Assembly: GCA_024516155.1 (NCBI GenBank)
Contig: JAJJXM010000033.1
Span: 372,001-436,000, forward strand
Direction of reading: 5' to 3'
Source: Pyronema omphalodes
Taxonomy: Eukaryota > Ascomycota > Pezizomycetes > Pezizales > Pyronemataceae
DNA: 64,000 nucleotides
This document shows positions 21,018 through 31,211 of this stretch, one piece after another. The position numbers were made by a program, and so were the translations under genes. Each line of letters starts with the position of its first letter. Positions within the stretch are counted from its first letter, which is position 1. The notes beneath the pieces were generated by a model that saw nothing but the letters and a program-made list of their open reading frames with translations, had not been told where the DNA came from and ran no database searches.

Positions 21018-22385
21018 ATGGATCCTCTACTAGCAACCCTCCAATACTCCTATACTCTTCTATGCAAGGAACTTACATTCTTCCATATTGGAGCTGCATT
21101 GATAATGCTATCAGGGCTCTATCTGTATCGGATGATTGATACTCCGGATATTAAGTATACCCAGGTGGGAGTTGAAGAGGAGGAGGAGGAAGAAGTCACA
21201 GAAATCAGCGGTAATACTGATTCTGGATATAACAAGACGGAGTTTGAGGAAGGTATTGAACTTGATAACTCAGATATCACGGGTGGCGTCGGTAATATAG
21301 GTTCTAGCTGCAACTTCCTAGAAGTTAAAGAGAAAGAGAGGGATAAAGCTGCTAGATATATAACCATACATCCAGGCTCTAACTATAAACAGCCAGAAGT
21401 TGAGGAGGATACTGAACTCGATAATTCAAATATTATCAACCATCCAAGCTTCAACTACATCTTCCCACATACCGAAGAGAAAGCCGCTAGAGATATCATA
21501 GATACCACTATAAAGCCAGTCTCCAATTACAGAAAGCCGCAAGTTGAGGAGGAAGCCGAAGTATCTACCACAGATATGGTCAGAAATTCAAGCTCTAAAA
21601 AGACCTTCCTAGAAGTCCAAGAGAAATCCATGACAGATATCACAGGTACTACAGATGTCACCATTACTCCCACCTCAAACCACCGCAAACTCAAACCCAA
21701 CTCCAACTCCAAGCACACTAAGCACACTAAGCACACCAACCCGCAAATCTCACCCCCCACCACAAAACCCATCAATAATCTTGGTACCAACATCCCCAAA
21801 ACCAACCCCATAATCACAACTGGTAGTGCAGATAACCATCCCGCAGAGATGAAACAAATGAAACCCATCACCACCATGAGTACGACCTCTTGTCGCGGCT
21901 CTAGTGTTCAGTCTGGAAGGCCTGAATCCCTTAGTATTGGCATTTCTAACGATAATAACAACGACAACGTCAATACCAACACCAACGACAACTCCAACAA
22001 TTCCCCCATCACTGCCAATTCCCCTACTACCAATACCAATCCCCCCGCCGATCCCCGCACAATCAAGAAAATCGATTTCTCTTCCTGCCGGCGTCCCCGC
22101 TACACCTTCCCCCAAGCACCGCTTTCCTCCTCCCCATCCCCAAAACCTATAACCACAAAAATAGTCTCAACCCTTCCTTCTCAGCTGATACTAAAAATCG
22201 GAAACTACTGCGATGCAAATACCTTATCAAGTCTTGTATTGCTGAATAGGAGGTTCTGTATGGTTCTTAGACCGAGATTGTTCCAGCTTAAGCTTAGGAG
22301 GGTGATGAGGATGGTGGAGATGAATATGGTGCTTATTAAGGGGTTTCAGAAGGGGATTTTGAAGAAGAAGGGGGTGGGGGTTTGA
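21018..22385 (+). CDS. F-box-like protein with an N-terminal membrane segment
   Basis: 455-residue, intron-free hypothetical protein starting MDPLLATLQYSY. The frame is open 44 codons further upstream, but that part derives from repeats, so the ATG at 21018 is preferred. One hydrophobic helix lies at about residues 22-39 (FFHIGAALIMLSGLYLY). It is followed by ~330 residues of acidic then Asn/Thr/Pro-rich sequence. The acidic part holds about four diverged copies of a module resembling (V/F)EE..ELDNS(D/N)I...SNY and EKAARDI. The C-terminus carries an F-box-like motif (STLPSQLILKIGNYCDANTLSSL... LLNRRFCMVLRPRLF), then a basic tail. F-box proteins usually link substrates to SCF ubiquitin ligases through Skp1; that role is inferred. 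The low complexity and setting among repeats suggest a fast-evolving or lineage-specific gene. Confidence 0.6.
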   Translation: MDPLLATLQYSYTLLCKELTFFHIGAALIMLSGLYLYRMIDTPDIKYTQVGVEEEEEEEVTEISGNTDSGYNKTEFEEGIELDNSDITGGVGNIGSSCNFLEVKEKERDKAARYITIHPGSNYKQPEVEEDTELDNSNIINHPSFNYIFPHTEEKAARDIIDTTIKPVSNYRKPQVEEEAEVSTTDMVRNSSSKKTFLEVQEKSMTDITGTTDVTITPTSNHRKLKPNSNSKHTKHTKHTNPQISPPTTKPINNLGTNIPKTNPIITTGSADNHPAEMKQMKPITTMSTTSCRGSSVQSGRPESLSIGISNDNNNDNVNTNTNDNSNNSPITANSPTTNTNPPADPRTIKKIDFSSCRRPRYTFPQAPLSSSPSPKPITTKIVSTLPSQLILKIGNYCDANTLSSLVLLNRRFCMVLRPRLFQLKLRRVMRMVEMNMVLIKGFQKGILKKKGVGV

Positions 22386-22664
22386 TGCTGTGATGGTGTG
22401 TGTGTGTCTGTGTGTGTGTGTGTGTGTGTTTTTAATCTTGTTATAGGTTGAAAGTATTATGGCCTGCTTGTTTTCATTGCTTAGATAAAAAAAAAAAAAC
22501 AACACCGTCAAAATTGCTTTGTAAGTGGAAATGTGGTTTAGGAAGATTATAAGCTCGTGAATGTCAAGAAAACTAAAATAGATAGGTTCAAAAGAATCTA
22601 GGATTTCTGTACTGCACGCCTGATGATTTATGTTTCCCAGGAGAGCCGGTTTGCACCAGTGGAC
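22386..22664. other. 3' flank of the F-box-like gene
   Basis: (GT)n run about 22397-22430 and an A-run at about 22487-22499 directly after the stop codon. No coding frame. Confidence 0.5.
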
Positions 22665-23753
22665 ATGGCGACGAGTGAGCTGCATCTGCGCAAAAGCCAA
22701 CGGGTTTGAATCCCGCGTCGCTCCCACTGGTATATCTTGGTAACCGGGGTTTGCCCTCAAGGGAGGTTTACCCGGCGGCTCAGGTTGAGTAGTCACTCTG
22801 TGTAGTGAAAGGGCACTTGACAGATACATAATTATGTACATAGAGAGCCGAAGAACAGCAAGAGCGAGAAAGGGTAGCGCGCGAGAAAGGCAAAAGAGAG
22901 GAAGTGAGAGGAAGAAGAGAACAGGATGAGACAAAAGCTGAAGAGAGAGGTGAAAGGAGAGGTCTGAAAAGAAGGGGAAAAAGTCGAGGGGCGAAAGGAG
23001 AGAGGCGGAGTGAAGAGGTATCAAAGAGCAGAGAAGAGGAGCGAAGACCAGTGTAATGGAGCAGAGAAGAGAGGAGAAGAGAGGAGAGGAGCAGAAAGGA
23101 TTGAAGTAGAGAGACGAGGAGAGAAGAGGAGAGTTAAGGATTGAAGTAGAGAGACGAGGAGAGAAGAGGAGAGTTAAGGAGAGCAGAGGAGAGCAGAGGA
23201 GAGCAGAGGAGAGCAGAGGAGAGCAGAGGAGAGCAGAGGAGAGCAGAGGAGAGCAGAGGAGAGCAGAAGAGAGCAGAGGAGAGCAGAAGAGAGCAGAGAC
23301 AGGGTACGAATAACGAAGTGAGAGTGCCGAGTTGAGAGTGCCGGGAGGGAAAAGAGCAAACAGGGCTCCAAAATGTAATGACGAGAATGAAAACCAGCAG
23401 GAGGAAGAGAGGCGGTAACAGGCCCAAGAAATGAAGTACGCTCTGGGGCGGATCCCAGCGAGACTTTAAGGTAACAGCTGGAGCCTCGAAATGTAACTAG
23501 GCTGTGGCATACGTCATAACCTTAAGGTTGGGAACGTTCAAGAAAATCAAATCAAATCAAATCGAAAGGGCACTTGACATATGTCAAGAGTAGCCCCGCT
23601 TATCCTGATCTATGCCTTCTTAGGTATAGGCAAGAAGCAAAGGAAATATTTGGGAGAAAAAGAAATGTAATAGTAATGTACGATTGTCATAACCTATCGG
23701 TTGGGAACATAAATGAAAATATTATTATTATTATTGTTATGGCGACGAGTGAG
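22665..23753 (+). mobile_element. SINE-like retroelement with 15-bp target-site duplication, split by a nested insertion
   Basis: ATGGCGACGAGTGAG occurs at 22665-22679 and 23739-23753. The element between them is 22680-22822 plus 23580-23738 (about 300 bp) once the inner insertion is removed. The head contains a pol III B-box-like GGGTTTGAATCCC (22702-22714), suggesting a tRNA origin, though no complete A-box or cloverleaf is left. The 3' end has TTGTCATAACCTATCGGTTGGGAAC and an (ATT)n tail just before the right duplication, as expected for target-primed reverse transcription. No coding capacity. Confidence 0.7.
22807..23579 (+). mobile_element. Inner retroelement with 16-bp target-site duplication
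   Basis: Exact copies of GAAAGGGCACTTGACA at 22807-22822 and 23564-23579 flank a 741-bp body (22823-23563). The body begins with GA-rich sequence, has a 40-bp direct duplication (23101-23180) and a (GAGCAGAGGA)n array (about 23181-23297), and then a ~210-bp 3' part sharing GAGCAAACAGGGCTC, CGCTCTGGGGCG and GTCATAACCTTAAGGTTGGGA with the element at 4.1 kb. It ends in an (AAATC)n tail next to the right duplication. No reverse-transcriptase frame is present. It sits inside the SINE-like element, so it inserted later. Confidence 0.72.
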
Positions 23754-24620
23754 AGCAAGAAAAGGTGATTTTGTACCGAGTGATGGTATATGATTTATAG
23801 CACAAGGCTGAAGTTTCCAGATTAGTCCGGAAGCACGTGGTCTGTATATTCAAATATGCATGCACAAGAGTAAACCATCACATTCCCCGCAGTAAAACTA
23901 TCTTTAAAACCGGGGTGGCCGGGGAAACGCTAAGCTTATGTTCGAAGGCGCTTACCGGTTATGAATTCAGAACCCTAGGGTTGAGTTACTGTATCTACTG
24001 GGGTGGAAGGGCTATTACTTAATGATAACTTTCGGGGGATTAAGTCCGGGGGGATTGGATGCATATGAAGATGGGAGGTTGAAATAAGCTTATCTGATAG
24101 CATGAGATCTTGGTGTGCGGGGCTAGGAATATTGTCGGCTCGGGGCATCCGAGGAATGTGGGTCAAGAGCTAGGGTTTGTGATAAGGTTAAAAAAAGTTG
24201 AGCAGTAACGTTTTAGTGATTATTAGTATATGTTGATTAAGCAGTGAAGCGATGATGATGCAGGTACATACTTACTCTAGCAAGTACGGCACTTGAACCG
24301 AGTGAAGAGTGTAGAAACTTCTCCACCAGTGTTCAAGAAATACTCAGTGGAGATTAAAAGTGTTTAGTATGGACAAATCCCGTCCATCTATTATTATGTA
24401 CGTTTTCCCTTGGTCTCTTCTATCGACCGGGCTAATCTCTCTGCCATATAAGGCAACAAAAATATATACAAGAAACTCCACATTTTGCTCCACGTTGAAA
24501 TGAAACCGTATAACGCCATCCCTTTTGATATGTTGAAATCAAGCCCATTAATCCGCCGTAAATATCGATAATTAATTTTTGTTCGTCTTCAACATTAACA
24601 TTTCTCCCTTTGGCAATAGT
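23754..24620. other. Spacer between the nested elements and the permease gene
   Basis: No gene or clear repeat family recognised. AT-rich, with the 3' flank of the permease gene at its right end. Confidence 0.5.
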
Positions 24621-26669
24621 TTAACCAAAGATTTTATCCCAGTATTTGATGAAATTATTTCTGTTTCTCTTATTAGCATCTGTATATCCAAGTCTTTAAA
24701 AGTTTAAGAGGATGACTTACTTGGGAATTTCTGGTACAAAGTTCTCTGTGTATTCATCAATCTGCTCCCTCTCCTGGACGAAGAGATTCACCTCGGAAGG
24801 CGCAGGTACTTTAGTACCCTTAGTGTACTTCCATCCGATCAAGATAGCCGGGAAGACCGCACACATAGTGTAAGAAAACAAGAAAGTAGGAATATTCCAG
24901 TTTCCCTTCAAAAACACCTCATAACCTCCAACGAAGGTCATAATAACCGTGCACACAAGGGCAAAGTATGTAGTGTATGGCTGTCCCCAAGACTTGTGAG
25001 GCAAGCTGTCTCTGGAAATTCCCTGTGCTTTAAGAGCCTTCAAGAAGTAAAGGTATGTAACGCTCATAACAGAGAAGTTAATAAGCTGAGAAGCGGTAAC
25101 CAAAGAAACGAACCACGACAGCACAACTGCGGCAGAGTTGGAAACCTGAAGGAACGACAACAAAGCAATTCCAAGAACAAGGAGAACAGCGTAAACAGGA
25201 ACTCCGTTTCTGGTGCAGCGTTTGAAAACCGCCGGGGCCTGGCCATCGAGTGCAAGTCCGTACAAACAACGGGAAGCACAGTAAACGTAGGAGTTTCCAG
25301 CAGAGAAGGCGGAGGTAAGAACCAAGGCGTTAACCAAATGAGGGAGGAAGGAGATGTTCATTCTTCCCATAGCAAGAACATAGGGAGAGGCGGCGGCTCC
25401 AGGAAGTCCCTGCAAGAAAGCAGCCTTCATTCCAGGGTCATTGTGGGGAACAACAACTCCGACCGCAAGAGATCCAAGAACGAAGAAAGCAGTCAAACGG
25501 TAGAAAACTGCCTTGAAGGCTCTGGGCATGGTGACACGGGGGTTCTCTGATTCTCCGGCGGAGATGGCAACGTAGTCCGGACCGGCAATGGTGAAAGATG
25601 CTTGGATCAAACATGCAGTAAATCCAAGAAATTTTCCGAGGGAACCGGTGGTGTAATGTTCTGCAAAGGCGCCAGGGTCTTTCCAGTAGCGGAATCCATA
25701 GGCATCACGAGCGGGGTTTCCTCCGACCATGGTGATGAAGGTGAAGAGAATCAATCCGACGATGAGCAGGAGCTTTCCGAGGGCGAGCCAAAATTCGGAT
25801 TCACCGTAGAATTTGACCATTACTAAGTTAATCAAGCTGTGATGATATTAGCTAAAGTTCGATGATATGATTGCGGCCGGCAATACGAGTGCGGGCATTG
25901 TGGGGATAGCTAGGGTGGTGGTAGAAAAAAAAGGAGTGGGATACTGACGCATAGAGGGCGATACATATTCCAATAATAACACCAGCTGGTAGTTTTTCGG
26001 ATGTTCCCCAATATTCTAGAATTTGCGTACAAGCGACGATTTCGAATGGTACCATAGCGGCTTCCTGTATCACCTATCAGCATCCCCGCAAGCGCGAGTG
26101 AGTAAAAATGACCAGGTGTCGTACAAAGATAAAGAAGTTCCATCCAGCGGCAACACCAAAACTTTCATCCACGAATCTTCCGGAGAAACGAATAAACGGC
26201 GAAGAAATAGGAAGGTAAGTAACCATTTCGGACATTGAGTTGTTGATACACAGAATAACCGCACACCTACAGTAGTACAAACCAATTCAATTAGCCACGT
26301 CCCACCGGATTATAAAACCTTGTATCGGATGTAGGAATGGGTAATACCAGAAGGTAAAGGCGATAAACAAACTTGCAGGTCCTCCCTTCATCAGGGCACG
26401 ACCAATCTGGACATAGAGAGCGGTTCCAATGGTTCCTCCGATTCCAATCAGCTATTTTATCTGTTAATACCTCTCTCCATTTGCCCGTCTTCCCAAAAGG
26501 TGTATCCAATAGTTAAACATACCTGAACATGTCTGCTTTTTAGTTTTCTGTGAGTGTGATCGTAGGAGGGAGGAAGTGATCCATTATCGCCAGACTCCGT
26601 TTCCGTATTGATGTCGAAGTTCTGCTCGACCTTCTTCTCGCCCAAATCCACACCAGTAGAGGTCGCCAT
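24621..26669 (-). CDS. Amino-acid permease (YAT/AAP family), six exons
   Basis: 556-residue plasma-membrane proton-coupled amino-acid importer (APC superfamily). Exons in coding order: 26523-26669, 26348-26451, 26125-26266, 25949-26064, 24721-25836, 24621-24666. The 49-residue cytosolic N-terminus leads into TM1 with the family signature IGIGGTIGTALYVQIG, then KGGPASLFIAFTFWCAVI, EMVTYLPISSPFIRF, and AAMVPFEIVACTQILEYW. The large fifth exon carries the remaining helices (about 12 in total), including FTACLIQASFTIAGPDYVA and SAFSAGNSYVYCASRCLYGLA. The last 46-bp exon supplies KNRNNFIKYWDKIFG, the usual family C-terminus. Reading through its intron would stop early at 24717. One donor (GTCAGT at 25948) is slightly atypical. 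Substrate range cannot be told. Confidence 0.9.
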
Positions 26670-28945
26670 AATTTTTGCTATTAAAATCTCACCGCACAAG
26701 AAAACGGGGGGGTATGGAAGCTTTATAACGCTCTAGGTAGAAGTTACTCCAAAGCCTAACAAACCTAGCTCATACAGAGCAGACCTAGCTTGTAGCCCAG
26801 GTAGTAATCCATCTCTGGAAAAAGCTCACACGAAGCACACGTAGTACCGATCTCTAAGTCGCTCTATGGTGGCCATACTGTACTCTAGGCTTCCAGGTTA
26901 GTTGTACTCCCAGGGTACCAAAGTGTAGTAGTGAGTGTTATCTACTATGGAACCATACCGTGTTTACAGTGTTTATAGGGTAGGTATGAAAAAATGGGAA
27001 TTACCACGCGGTGCGGTTACGTGCAGATCTTCCATACACAGAAGGTCATCTCAGCTGCTTTATCCATGCATTTTAATCGGTTCTTCCGCACTATACAGCT
27101 GCCTGGTTTTCGATCATCACATACCAGGTTTTTTTTGTCCAAAAGATCGGCAATCTTTCATGGATCATACATAGGGGACTCCGATGAAGATGAGCAAAAG
27201 ATGCATATAAACAATATAATCCCCCTATCAAACGGCAACGTTACATTAAACGGCTTACCGCAGATATACAGGCATTTCTGATGGAACCTGCATTATCAAA
27301 CTACGTATTGTATATTTACAATACCCCACGGTCAGAAGGAAGCGGCAGGTGAGGTTTTTGTTGGTGACGAAGGCCAAGATGCGCTATCGACTCGGCATCC
27401 CGAAACGAAACGCCGGTATGCTGGACTAGCCCAAAGGCTTTTAAGAGGCTGCCAGAGGTAAGTTAAAAAGATGCTAAATCTGCAAAGTTTAAGCTAGCTC
27501 CCCGCCTTTTCTCTTAATTCTTTGACATGTGAATATCATTACTTAGTTGGGTCACATCACAGACGATCAAGGACCATTTTTTGCAAATCCACGCGCTCAT
27601 CTGAAGCATCAATTCCGGAAGAATTCGTCAACAAAAGACTATAAAGTTTTACAAAGTCTTGCAAAGCCTCGTAAAACAGCAAATCTCCGCGTATATTACC
27701 AAAAAACTTCGTAAAAGACGAAAGATGCTGAAGTCGCCGAACTGAAACTCACAGATAGAATACCGTGATCACGCAATGACAGGGTTGTATGATCTTCGCC
27801 TCCCCCCCGTTCGAAGATTTGGCCTGGCATTTTTCTGGCGTTTGTGTGGCACCCGCTGTCACTCGAAAGCGGAGGACTGATTGGGGCCATGTAAGCGAAT
27901 GCGAGGATTGGGTCGCAAGACCGCCGGAACAACATCATGTGTATGTAATCCCATGGCAAAGAAACATATCACCCGGAATATTCAATTTTACCGCTTTTTT
28001 ATGCGCCGGAAGCCCTTTGCATAATAATTGCCTGGATTGATGGACCCCTGCATAAATATAAAGCCGCCTGATTTCAAAGGTAAAAAAAAACGAAGATGTC
28101 TTACAACAAAATTGCATCAGGCTTCCACCGATTTTACACCACCTTGTTCGCGTCGTCAGAGTTATGAAAAGCTCGCGAAGCTTTCTGTTGAGGATCTCAA
28201 CCACAATCCGGCGCACAATAAACCCTGGAGATACCCGCAAGTAACTTAAATAAGTAGTAACGCCACGGCGTTTGCCGGGTTGGCGGCGTTCGGGGAGATC
28301 TGTGGAGGTGAAAAAAAAAAACGGTCTGGACCTAAAAATGTCCAAAGCAGCGTGGTAGCTTTTGACATGTGAAAGAGGAAAGTGATCGTAGATGATGCTA
28401 ACGATGGATGTTGGGACCAACCGTGTGATGGGGATTTTAAGTCCTACGGTCTTGCGCAGTATTTGGTGGTCTTTGGCGAGGCTGGATTATTGGGAGACGA
28501 TGGAGGGAGGGGTCCACTCTCTAGAGTAGATATGTCATCGGAAGAAAAGAATGTTATAGGCAAGGCGGTAGACTAGATCATGGTTCTCGAAGATTGCAAG
28601 AAGGGGCCAATGATCTTCATATGCAGGATATGCAGGATTCCCACGGTTCACGCTGTTTAAGCATCTCTCACTATCTCACACGATTCACAGGGTCCAAACA
28701 ATTGGATAGTTGGGATATTTTGTAGATATGCAGCGTTTTTCTGAATATACAAACATCAGATGCTGTTCCCAACAAAGACAAACCCTCAAAGACATGATAC
28801 CGTAAAAACCCAAACCATAGCATTAAAACCCGGGGTATCCCCGAAACACGGAGTATTCATCGCACGTCACTCTATGCCCCATGCGCCTCATAACAACCAA
28901 GCATGATCATAGACCACCCTACTGTACAACACCGAAAGCAGAACT
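26670..28945. other. 2.3-kb spacer without a supported gene
   Basis: Non-repetitive DNA upstream of the permease gene and downstream of the CK2 beta gene. Small frames exist on both strands (for example 27935-28420 minus, 28096 plus), but none has a convincing domain or splice pattern. CTTTTGACATGTGAA-like words occur at about 27521 and 28358. Nothing further is recognised. Confidence 0.45.
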
Positions 28946-31211
28946 CTACCTAACTTCATCAACCACACTTGATCTTCCGCCCATCTCCTCATCGTCATCT
29001 CCTTCGTCGCTTTCCTGCCCACCATCTTCACTGTCGTACGTCGCGTGGAATGTCGTCCACTCGTCCGTCTCTGCAAGATCTTCCGGCTTGTCCCGTAACC
29101 AGCCCATCCGTGGTCCACTGCGTGCTCTCTCGTTGACCTTGAATCCATAGATCCGCATCTCATACTTCTTGCCCTTACCCAATCCCGGCGCGATGTTATT
29201 TGCTGGTACACCGTTAACAGGAGGCTGTGTGATATTTTGTGCACCCTTTCTTCCACCCTGGTTGTTGAGTGTAGAAGAAGCAGTGACTTCTTTTCTACCG
29301 GTGCCTGAGATGTCAAGTTCCGGGAAGGTCATAAGGAATAAAGTCGGGAAGGTTGTGCCAAAGTATGCACCATCTACAGACTGGAATCTAGAGTTGGGAG
29401 GAACATAGATATCGCAGCATGAAGGGCAGAAAAGTTTCACGGTCTCGGTACCGGGGGCGTCCGAGTATCCACAGGGAAGAACGCGTGCACTTTGGCAGTT
29501 GACACGCGGACAGAATCCGAAATGGTTACTGAGGTACTTTTCGTACATCACCTGGATTCCCTGGCGCGAAGTAATGAATCGCTGGTGGATCAATCCGTAC
29601 AACAACTCGGCAGATGTCTCAATCAAAGAGTAATCGGAAGAGGTACGGGCGTGCCCCCGCTGGCGGCGGTACGAGGAGGATCCGTTAGGGTTGTCCGACA
29701 GCGATTCTGAGGCTGAGCCTGGGGACTCTGAGTCATCCTCGGGCTCAACATCAAGAATCATTTCAAGAGCTTCCTTGTACCTAAGAGGAAATGTTTAGTG
29801 ACGTGGATAGGGGGGTTTAAGACGAGCAGACATACATTGGGACGACAGCGCCGAGCCCAGTGAGATTAAAGTCATCCTCAATAAAGTCCTCCGCGACTTC
29901 GGCGAAATACTCGTGACCAACTACATTGCAGAAGCTAGCGATCCAAGACTCTTCCTCCTCCATGCTTGCAGAAGATATGCTAGATGACTCTGAAATAGAT
30001 TCTGAGCCTTCTTCCGAGATGTTTTGTTGTTCCTCGTCGCCGCTCTCGTTTTCGGCCTCGTTACGGACTTCGCGATCGGACTTCAGGTTGGCGGTTGTGT
30101 GGGTTGTCGGTTCAGCCGAGTTTGGGGGGCGTTTGGAGGTAGTAGTGGGGTCGGATTTTTGATTGCGAACCTTGTTGGAGTCGTGTGATTTGGAGGTCGG
30201 AAGTAGAGGCGACTTTGGAGGGGATTGGTTTACGTGCTTTGATTGGTGTTTCGGTTGATGTGGACGATGGACGTTTGAGTGATGCGGCTGCGGTTTGGCG
30301 GTTGTTGTGGTAGTTGGGTTCGTGGTCGTCGTAGAGGATGGTTTGGTTGGTGGTTGTGTTGCGGCTGCAAAGGCAAGACAGTCAAGAAAGGTTAGCCTAA
30401 ACGTCCTCGAAATCCAAGGAATAACCCCTCCTCCATGACACACAAAAACCACCGGACTGCTCTTTCTCCTCTAATTTCCTCAATTTCCACCTCTTCCTCC
30501 ATTTTTTATCAATTCTTAACACAGCAGGAAAAGAAAGGCGTCAAGCAATATCGGAAAGATCGCCTTGTATTTACACAGTACGATACATGGATCCGCTTGA
30601 CGGCCAAGAACTGCAGCAGGAAAAATAGCAGAAACAGCAGCAGAAACAACACCAGGAACAGAAGCAAAAACAACAGCAAAAACACCACAAACAACCATAG
30701 CAGAGTACGCACCGTATTCTCCCTTCTCTCTCTTAATATCTCCTCCGACCAAACTCAGCACTGGCGACAATGGTTTCGGCGGGGCTGGGTTTCTCGTTCC
30801 GCCGTGTGTATGCCGTCTCACAATTCCAATATCTCGCTTCACCAGACCTGGACCCGGAACACCACCTGACCTTCGATACTGTGCTTTAATCTGGCTCAAG
30901 TCGTAAGAAAAATCCTCCTCCTCCTCTTCCTTTGTCGCCTCAAGCGTTGTCTCCGGGGCCGCTTCAGCTGGAATCAAATTCTCTTGACTTCCACTTCCTC
31001 CGCCCCCGGCTGTCTCCAATGGATTTTGCGCCGGTGGTGTCCCAGGCGTATCCGGCAACGTCTGGTATGTAGACCGATCTGGAAAGTCGTCGGCCTGTGA
31101 ATGGCTATCCTCTGTCTTTTGACCCGGCAAGGGCAGCGCCTTGTGATCCGACAGATGGTCGCTTGGAGACAAGTCCAACAAGTGGGGAGTAGTCGGCAGC
31201 GGTGGGGTCAT
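28946..31211 (-). CDS. Casein kinase 2 regulatory beta subunit (CKB2 type), possible long N-terminal extension
   Basis: Regulatory subunit that dimerises through a zinc finger and holds two CK2 catalytic subunits. Exons: 30713-31211, 29836-30364, 28946-29780, with introns of 348 and 55 bp; total 620 residues. The CK2 beta core starts at about residue 305 with ESWIASFCNVVGHEYFAEV. It continues with [29 protein letters not shown] across the second intron, and has a zinc-binding set of four Cys (FCPRVNC ... FCPSCC). YGFKVNERARSGPRMGWLR and an acidic tail follow. A start at the internal Met (29963) would give about 320 residues, close to known fungal CKB2. The upstream 166-codon exon joins in frame but its intron is much longer than others here, so the extension, rich in Thr/Pro/Ser, is uncertain. 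The core call is firm. Confidence 0.82.

Noticed and set aside
22666..22730. Possible tRNA gene (GGCGACG ... GGGTTTGAATCCC ... CGTCGCT)
   Set aside because: T-arm-like part and a 7-bp acceptor-like pairing exist, but only ~25 nt separate them, leaving no room for D and anticodon arms. GGCGACG is also explained by the target-site duplication. Treated as a tRNA-derived SINE head.
28096..28250. Small plus-strand frame starting MSYNKIASGFHRFY
   Set aside because: The start resembles a short respiratory-chain subunit but stops after 23 codons. Continuing in the neighbouring frame needs a shift with no intron to explain it.
27935..28420. 161-codon minus-strand frame
   Set aside because: Phe/Ser/Arg-rich sequence, no domain, no splice partner, overlaps equally weak plus-strand frames.
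30435..30869. 144-codon plus-strand frame over the CK2 beta long intron
   Set aside because: Asn/Ser/Arg run from CAGCAGAAACAAC repeats; antisense to exon 1.
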